Notes under the pieces: model-generated
What the model saw: the letters and a program-made list of their open reading frames with translations, nothing else
Databases searched by the model: none
Told to the model about the DNA's origin: nothing
Shown: positions 57,775-64,000 of the stretch, piece by piece
Layout: each line of letters begins with the position of its first letter
How positions within the stretch are numbered: the first letter of the stretch is position 1
Program-made: the position numbers and the translations under genes
DNA from: Cristatella mucedo
Lineage: Eukaryota > Bryozoa > Phylactolaemata > Cristatellidae
NCBI GenBank assembly: GCA_009760855.2
Contig: WPIO01000192.1
Coordinates: forward strand, 357,001-421,000
DNA length: 64,000 nucleotides
Direction of reading: 5' to 3'

Positions 57775-59215
57775 ATGGTATGTAACGTATCTCCGTCTGT
57801 AACTCTACAAAGTCATAAAGACCATGTTAGTGATACGCAGGAGAGTTTTGTGTAGCACACTGACAGCCTGAGCGGCTTTCGGTACGCATTCGGTAGCCAA
57901 CAGACTTCGTCTCACGCAACAAAGAGAAATTGGGAAGCATAGCAGAGTCAGGAGAGCAGTTGAGGTAGCGAGTAGCATAGAAGGAGCGGCTCAGGACCGC
58001 TGAAAAAGATGTGCCATAGTCGGCAGTTGGAGAGTAGATGTCGTTGCGCAAGAATTGTGGAAGCGAGTTCCACAGTCTAGGACCTGCAGAGCTAAAGCTT
58101 CTGTCGCCAACTGTCTTTAAGCAGAGTAATGGGACAGCTAATTTATTGTCCACATAGGACCTGAGGGCGCGAAGAGGGTGAAACAGGTGCAGCAGTTCAG
58201 CTAGGTATGGAGGAGCCAAGCCGTGGCGGGCCTTGTGGGTCAGCGTAAGAACTTTGCTCTGTATCTGTTGCTAAACAGGCAACCATCCTAGCTCATTTAG
58301 CAAAGGAGACACGTGCTGAAACCGCGGGAACTTAAAGGCTAGCCGTGCAGCCATATTCAAAGTCCGCTGCAGTGGCCTAATAGCTTTCTTCTTTCTCCCA
58401 GCCAAAAGGGAATTACAATAATCAAGCCGAGACAGAACTAAAGAGCTAGTTAAATATTTTAAAAGCCACTGTGGGAGACAGCTCCTAATCTTGGATAGGG
58501 ATCGGATGTGACAGCTAGCTGTAGAAGCAGACTTCTGAATGAAGCTTCTGAAATTGAGGCAGCTGTCGAAAACGACACCTAAATTTCGAGCACGTGGTTG
58601 CACAATAGCATCACCTATTAGAAGAGCAAAGCCTTTTAATCCAGCCGCACGTTTTGGGTGTCTAAGGAGTAGCAGTTCGGTGTATCATCATTTAATTTCA
58701 GAAAGTTTTCCGACATCCAGGATCGAATATCGGCAATGCAAGCATTCAGTTTCTCAGTTGCCGCAGCAGATTCCGACGGCTTGAATGTCAAATGCAACTG
58801 AGTATCTTCAGCATAGAAGTGATATCCTATGTCGTGGGCCTTAATCAATTTTCCCAGAGGTTGTGTGTAAATTGAGAACAGCAAGGGACCGAGTACGGAC
58901 CCTTGAAGGACTCCACAGGTGACCTTTCTCGGGTGTGAGACCTAACCCCCACACGACACGGATTGAACACGATCAGACAAGTAGGATTTAAACCACGCCA
59001 GTGCTTCGTCTGCCAGACCGATTGTTGTTCTCAATTGTTCAAGTAGAACTTCGTGATCAATTGTGTCGAAGGCAGCAGACAGATCTAGCAGAGCTAGGGC
59101 AGTGACATTCCCGTCGTCGCCGCCACGTAGAATTTCATTGTTAGGGCGGAGGAGAGTGGTTTCAGTTGAGTGCTGCCTCTTGAACCCTGATTGAAATTTT
59201 TCTGACATTCAATTA
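57775..59215 (-). mobile_element. LINE family B, 5'-truncated copy with RT
   Basis: On the minus strand: KFQSGFKRQHSTETTLL, VTALALLDLSAAFDTIDHEV, GLADEALAWFKSYLSD, FYAEDTQLHL, LKLNDDT, then LDYCNSLLAGR-K, GWLPV and RLWNSLPQFLRND to the 3' UTR. Three or more frameshifts split the frame. The catalytic box is YAED instead of YADD. The pentamer tail is absent. It lies inside satellite-like sequence. Confidence 0.9.
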
Positions 59216-59239
59216 TTTATTAATATGTTCAACCAGCTG

Positions 59240-60100
59240 CTTACTCTTCGGTTATTGCGTCCTTGCCAAATGTCACTGTAATTCGACCATTCTGCAGCAA
59301 TGCACTGCTGCTGAATTCGAAGGCATGCTCCTATATAGTGATTCATCTCAATCTGACGAAGTCTGTCAAAATCCTCTGCAATTCGCTAAACATCGTCACG
59401 AATGTCTACAATAGAGGCAATAATAATAGTTGCAAACAGATCTACTATTCAACCGTTAGGTACTCGGGTAACTTTATAGTAATAGCTTCGGCCATGCCAC
59501 TGGGATATGTTGCAATTAAACTACAATAGCCCGGAATAGTAGTTAAATCAACCACAAACGACCCCAGAACGACTAGAACTCCCACTCTATGAGTGATACA
59601 AGTGATTGCACGTAGCTCTAATCTTTGGTTATTGTGCAATCGCACACTTTAACCAGAATCGCCTCGACCATTCGGTAGCAATGCACTGCAATCGACTGCA
59701 ATGTCCCTGGCCAAAATTGCAATCTACAGCAGTCTGATTTGAATGGCCCGAAATTGATTTCGCATCGCTTCAATTTTGAATGCATATTACAAAACAAACA
59801 GGTTAAAGTTCACAGCTTCATGTTAACCAATTGAGCTCGTACAATCTCGGGCATAGCATGGCGAATTACAGCAACGGCCGGCGCGAAGCAGCAATCCAAT
59901 ACGGCAAGTGGCAAACAGGCTACAAATTGGCTGCATACAGTTTCACTTGCCGTTGTATTTTACTTCATGCTAAAATTAGAATCCTGCTCATTTCAAGCCT
60001 TTGTCGCATCAATTGTTAACAATGCATTCCAATCGACAGCCATGGCAGGAGCCAATACTGCAGCCCTTGGCAGATCGACGAGAAATCGGCTGGACGAAGC
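59240..60100. repeat. Diverged satellite-like array (right part)
   Basis: ggttattgtgcaatcgcaca with tagcaatgcactgcaatcga (about 59620-59700) repeats an earlier module at 59249-59320 (ggttattgcgtccttgc, cagcaatgcactgctgc). Intermediate modules are more diverged. Same character as 56.94-57.77 kb. Confidence 0.4.
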
Positions 60101-60199
60101 TCACATTCTTATTTCATGTAACTTCCCACTTCGCCTATTCTTACAAAATTATTTAATAAGGCTATCACGATTTTGTAAAATCTTGGGATGAGGAACAAG

Positions 60200-61660
60200 C
60201 AATCCGTTTGAAGAATGAGCATTTATGCATTTGATCTACCTGGTGTAGTACTAGTGGCACTGCCACTGGTTATCGGGAGCCAATTTAGACTTGCACTCAC
60301 AGTTGCTCCAATTTCATCACATCTGAAGTATACGCTGACATAGTATGCTTTATAATACTATGAATGTATTGTCTCACTTGAGTACGGAAAAAGGCTTTAC
60401 AAGACTTTCATAGTTTGAACATTATTGCACCATCTTAATAAATTACCTACTTTCAAGCTTGAAGTTTTACCGGAAGATCTGAGCACTGCCCGTAACATTT
60501 TTTTAATCCTGTGCTACAAATGTCTTTTACTAACCTCGTTACCATTCCACAAATAGGAAACAGCTATGAGGCTGTAACAGCTTGCTAACCGTAGGGATAG
60601 ACTGGAGTGATTAATCTGTATGGTTGAAGATACTGTGGTGCCAGCCTCGCCCTGTACTCGAGTTATCGGTGTCCTCTTGAAGGAATAAATATGTTGTGAA
60701 ATTATGGCAAAAACTAAGAAATTTGATAATAATACAGACAACGAAAAAAATTTAATTAAAATTCGAATTTTAAATAAATTACACAAAGACCAAATGACAC
60801 GTCTCGCTTAAAGGATTAGCAAGCCAAGTGCCAATGCATCTGGCATTGGTGACAAGCTCATTCCGTGTGTTGTGCAGTGAGGGTTTCAGCCTTCGCCATG
60901 ATCCGTGGAGCTAATAAACAGAGACGACTCTTTAAGAAAGTTCATGCCTGTATTGCTGTCTGCAAATCTTCAAGGTTGCAAAGATAGCTTTTAGTGGGTG
61001 TCTGCTAGTTTTTCTCAATTTCTTTTACACTGGTTGACGGCAATTCAATTGGGTACCACTGTACTGTTCGGCCCAGTAGTCAAGGTTCTCATTCGAAAAA
61101 AAGTAAAGGAGAATGCATTTTAAGGCCCTGAATATGGAATCAAGCTCCGCGACATGTTTGAATCGTCCGTATAAAAAGATTAGGTTTTCAGATGTTCATT
61201 TTCAAATGAATTTTCTTTCTATTTAAATTTAACTTTACCTGTATGCCTTGCCTACAGGCTATCGACATGAGACACAGGTAATGCAACCAGAATCACAGCT
61301 AGCTGCAGAATTTGATGCATCAACTTCACGGGTATTTACTTCGACCCGATGAAAAAAGCTTCGTTTCATCTAAGCGCCATAGCAGACAAATATGGTATTC
61401 TCCGCCAGGTGTCAGCTCCGCGTCTGCACCAAGCTATACTTGGTCATACGGAACTGATATTACGACACCCTCATTAGGCACAGGGCTAGCAGTGACCACA
61501 AATGTTCATCGATTTCGAAAGAATTTTGAATCACTGTGACGTCGCGCAAAAAGGGATACGAATTAAGTTGACTTGGCAGCATGATTAATCAGTGAATTGA
61601 CTGGTGGAGCACTATATAATAGTGCTAGTACTGCAATAGCATTTCAAAGTGAAACAGCTG
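60200..61660 (+). repeat. R block of unit 4
   Basis: 60200-60480 matches unit 2 at 35275-35535. 60540-60720 matches unit 1 at 24240-24520. 60727-61560 is about 97% identical (roughly 20 differences by eye over about 790 bases) to 49774-50600. No conserved frame is shared among all copies, so it is treated as non-coding. Confidence 0.75.
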
Positions 61661-61679
61661 CACGACATAGCCGTTGCCG

Positions 61680-61815
61680 AGCTGGTTTGGCTCGGAGGTT
61701 AAGGCGCTCGCCCAAAACCAAGGTCCGGCCGAGGTCGAGAACTCGAGGCCCTTGGCTTATGTGAAGCGCCTGCACAGAAACTAATTTCTCTTACGGTGCT
61801 ATCCAAATTATTTTT
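61680..61815 (+). mobile_element. tRNA-derived SINE with LINE A-like 3' hairpin
   Basis: The head has an A-box-like tttggctcggaggttaaggc and a B-box-like gaggtcgagaactcgaggcc about 50 bases later. The tail reads gaagcgcctgcacagaaact then aatttctcttacggtgctat, which mirrors the LINE A end (aagcgcctagaaagagattg, agttctctgagggcgcttta). It keeps both stems with different bases. Confidence 0.65.
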
Positions 61816-62044
61816 ACGTTATTTCCTTATACTTGCCCTTCAGTACTACCTTAGGATGGCGTGAATTGATAACAGGCTGCCGGTGAACCGAAAAATAATG
61901 GATCAGTACGCATACTAGCTACGACTGATGTCTTAGACGTTGTTAGTCGTTCTTTTGCAGTCTTTCCACGAGCCCCGCTCTAATTTCTAATTTCCACGAC
62001 CGAACACTTACGCAAAACGTTTCCGATTAATGTAGCAGTCTTAT

Positions 62045-62680
62045 CGTTGCATCTCCATCTGTACCGCCATAAAGCCATGAAGGGCATACGAAGGTGTTAC
62101 CTAGCTTAGTTTTTGATAGAAAATTCACACCTCAAATTGCCTTTGGTACTACTTGATAGTCAACAAACATAATCTCGCATTCGAGAAAGAGAGTAAAAAT
62201 CGTAGCTGATTCAGGAGAGCAGCTGAGTTAGTGGGTGATATGAAAGTAGCAGCTCAATATGGCTGGAAAGGATGTTCAATAGTCGGAAGCAGGATGGTCG
62301 TTGTCGTTGTGCAAGAATTATGGAAGTAAGTCCCACAGTCTAGGACCTGCAAAGGAAAAACTTCCGTCGCCAATATTCTATAAGTAATCACATGGAGCAT
62401 GTGTTTTATTTATCATATAGGACCTGGGTACAAGATAAAGGCTGAAACGAGTATAGCAGTTCAGCGAGCTTAGGAGGCAAGCCATGGTGGGCCCTTTGGG
62501 TCAATGTAAAAACATTGGCTCTTTTAGAAAGAGAACACTCGGTCAGCTTGAGCCTGCGGGAACTTTAAATTAGCTCTGTAGGCATATCAATCGACAGCAT
62601 CATTGGCTCAGTGGCCTTTGTCGGTTGTTGTAGCTAAACAAGGGAATACAGCCATCTAGCCGAGCCAGACGTGAGAAGCT
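62045..62680 (-). mobile_element. LINE B relic (antisense), paralogue of 37430-38130
   Basis: It matches the unit 2 relic in order (taccgccataaagcca, gtgttacctagct, gcagctgagttagt, cccacagtctaggacctgca). Too decayed for a reading frame. Confidence 0.6.
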
Positions 62681-63284
62681 TGTTAATTTTTTATAAACGA
62701 TCGTGGAATAAAGTTTACAATCTTAGATATAGAAGAGACATGCCGCATAGGTGTAGCATCAGTATTCCTAATGAAACTTTCAACATTAGATATCTCATCC
62801 ATCGATTACGTGGAGCAAATCTTTCTCGAAAATCAAGGAGGCAACAATTTACCTTGCCCTTAAAATCTATCGTCGATCACAGAAAACGTCGTCCTGTAGC
62901 GGCTACGCCCAATGCCCAACTTGTACGAGGCATAGACCTGTTGCCGTTAATCCCATATAGAATAATTCATGCAGAGTTAGCTGCAGGTGTTGTCCTTGCT
63001 CTCTTTAAAGAAGTTGGGGTTACAAATTTCAAAGATAAATACTACATCACAAATATGGGCAGCTTAGACCTACTCTATGTTTACCATTCCTTTTGAAGAC
63101 GCTGCAAGCATTTTCGTTCATCAGATAAACTGCATTCAAAATATATAGGAGCACCTTACTCAAAGCGTCATCGATTTGTCTTTTAAAATGAAATAATCTT
63201 GCTGCAATAAGTAAGTTTATGTATTTATTCATTTAGTCGACACTTGTCCTGCCTAAGAACATTTAAAGCCTTTGAATTGCATAG

Positions 63285-63420
63285 TGTAGCTTGAGTTGTC
63301 GTCGCGAACAGCACAGAACGATAGCCGACACCCCCAGTTTATTTCACCACGCACAGAGCAGGGCGAAGCACATCCCTCTCGCCCACGGGAGTGCCGCCGA
63401 CTCCCTTGCCACAACAATCA
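63285..63420. mobile_element. Partial solo LTR, third copy
   Basis: It starts TGTAGC then ttgtcgtcgcgaacagcac and follows the LTR at 9060 for about 130 bases (ccccagtttatttc, acgcacagagc) before diverging. The corresponding place in unit 4 (about 53.29 kb) lacks it. Confidence 0.5.
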
Positions 63421-63892
63421 CCAATAGCATGTCCCGACTGCATACCACATCGAGTGTCACGGCCCACTCGTACAGCGATCAGGGGCAGTGTACCTTCAAG
63501 CTTTCATGTGGAAGCCTGCTCTTGCAAAAACTAGCAAAAACTCCGACTACTATTGCATGGAGCGGACGTAAAGCCCAGCTTTCCAGCAATTTGGAATGTT
63601 TGGTTAGCTTTTAAACTTCCAAGACTTTAAAGACTTCACGGAGGAATACAAATTCAGTGCAATTCCTGTTCTCCCCATGAACTATTCTTGGTTACATCTA
63701 AAAATATTCATGCTGGAGTGGCTTATTCACGTAGGCAGAATCCGTTGAGCCCATTTTGATAACTTCAAACTGGGTCCATAGGGTGAAAATAAACTAAATC
63801 ATCTCAATATAAACGAACCCAGTGAACTAGCTCAGCACAGCTTGAGAGAAGCGTTAATAATGTCTACAGCTGTGCGTGACATAGAATTTAAT

Positions 63893-64000
63893 ATGCTGAA
63901 GATACAGACTGCTCATCTCCTTATCGCTCTACTTGCTGTTTGGGAAATGGCTGCACAAAACGGCTATTCCAATATTAAAGCATCTGCCAGGAGTCTCGGT
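63893..64000 (+). CDS. Pacifastin-like peptide gene, copy 5, exon 1 (truncated by window end)
   Basis: The first 36 codons are open to the last base and parallel copy 4: MLKIQTAHLLIALLAVW start, AAQNG, then ARSLG. This is a signal peptide plus the start of the propeptide; the cysteine module would lie beyond the window. The 5' flank (tctacagctgtg-gtgac-tagaa-ttaat) matches copy 4 almost base for base. One charged residue (E18) replaces Leu in the hydrophobic core. Whether the rest is intact cannot be judged. Confidence 0.65.
   Translation, partial: MLKIQTAHLLIALLAVWEMAAQNGYSNIKASARSLG

Larger units (their letters stand above)
52700..62770. repeat. Segmental duplication unit 4
   Basis: It begins with the LINE relic (52.7 kb) and the gene (53.7 kb), includes an R block (60.2-61.7 kb) and ends with the LINE B relic at 62.0-62.8 kb. 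Its start matches unit 5 at 62.69 kb onward, giving a period near 10.1 kb. A GA-rich array and a satellite-like zone with LINE B lie in the middle. Confidence 0.6.
62690..64000. repeat. Segmental duplication unit 5 (cut by window end)
   Basis: It matches unit 4 from 52.7 kb onward: the LINE relic at 62.69-63.17 kb, aaagcccagctttccagcaa at 63571 versus aaagcccagttttccagcaa at 53405, and the gene exon. An LTR-like piece at 63285-63420 is private. Confidence 0.7.

Noticed and set aside
38305-61560. R blocks as a CRISPR array or bacterial insertion sequence
   Set aside because: The copies are about 0.8 kb, few and irregularly spaced, with no cas genes or transposase, in clearly eukaryotic DNA.

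Overview
The window looks like intergenic and intronic DNA of an invertebrate metazoan. Coding sequence is split by GT-AG introns, non-LTR retrotransposon debris is dense, and there are a solo LTR, tRNA-derived SINEs, GA/CT microsatellites and diverged satellite-like arrays. No operons, ribosome binding sites or other bacterial features are present. I cannot name the species; the gene content would suit a sponge, cnidarian or mollusc-like animal.

Layout. 0.06-0.56 kb: antisense 3' part of a LINE (family B). 1.05-7.47 kb: a four-exon gene for a 363-residue protein whose C-terminal half resembles a phospholipase-D-like (HKD) domain of animal uncharacterised proteins, apparently with the catalytic residues replaced. 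8.2-11.1 kb: LINE family A copies, one carrying a nested solo LTR with a perfect 5-bp target-site duplication. 14.05-15.03 kb: a diverged tandem array with a period of about 176 bp. 17.9-18.3 kb (-) and 44.05-44.4 kb (+): two decayed copies of the same unidentified coding repeat. 18.6-20 kb: LINE relics.

From about 20.5 kb to the right edge the window is mainly a degenerate tandem segmental duplication with units of roughly 10-11 kb. Each better-preserved unit carries a two-exon gene for a small secreted six-cysteine peptide with pacifastin-type cysteine spacing: 20.98-22.20 kb (81 aa) and 53.70-54.61 kb (78 aa) look intact, 32.15-33.80 kb is a pseudogene, and 63.89 kb onward is cut by the window end. 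Downstream of the gene each unit carries a shared non-coding block that includes a SINE-like segment. The copy expected near 43 kb is missing, and that stretch is occupied by nested LINEs.

Two LINE families dominate. Family A (L2/CR1-like) ends in a hairpin followed by (ATT)n. Family B ends in an (ACATA)n-type pentamer tail. tRNA-derived SINEs carry a 3' end like that of family A, suggesting they use its machinery. Nothing here forms a classical operon or pathway. The main biological content is the putative secreted protease-inhibitor family and the degenerate PLD-like gene.
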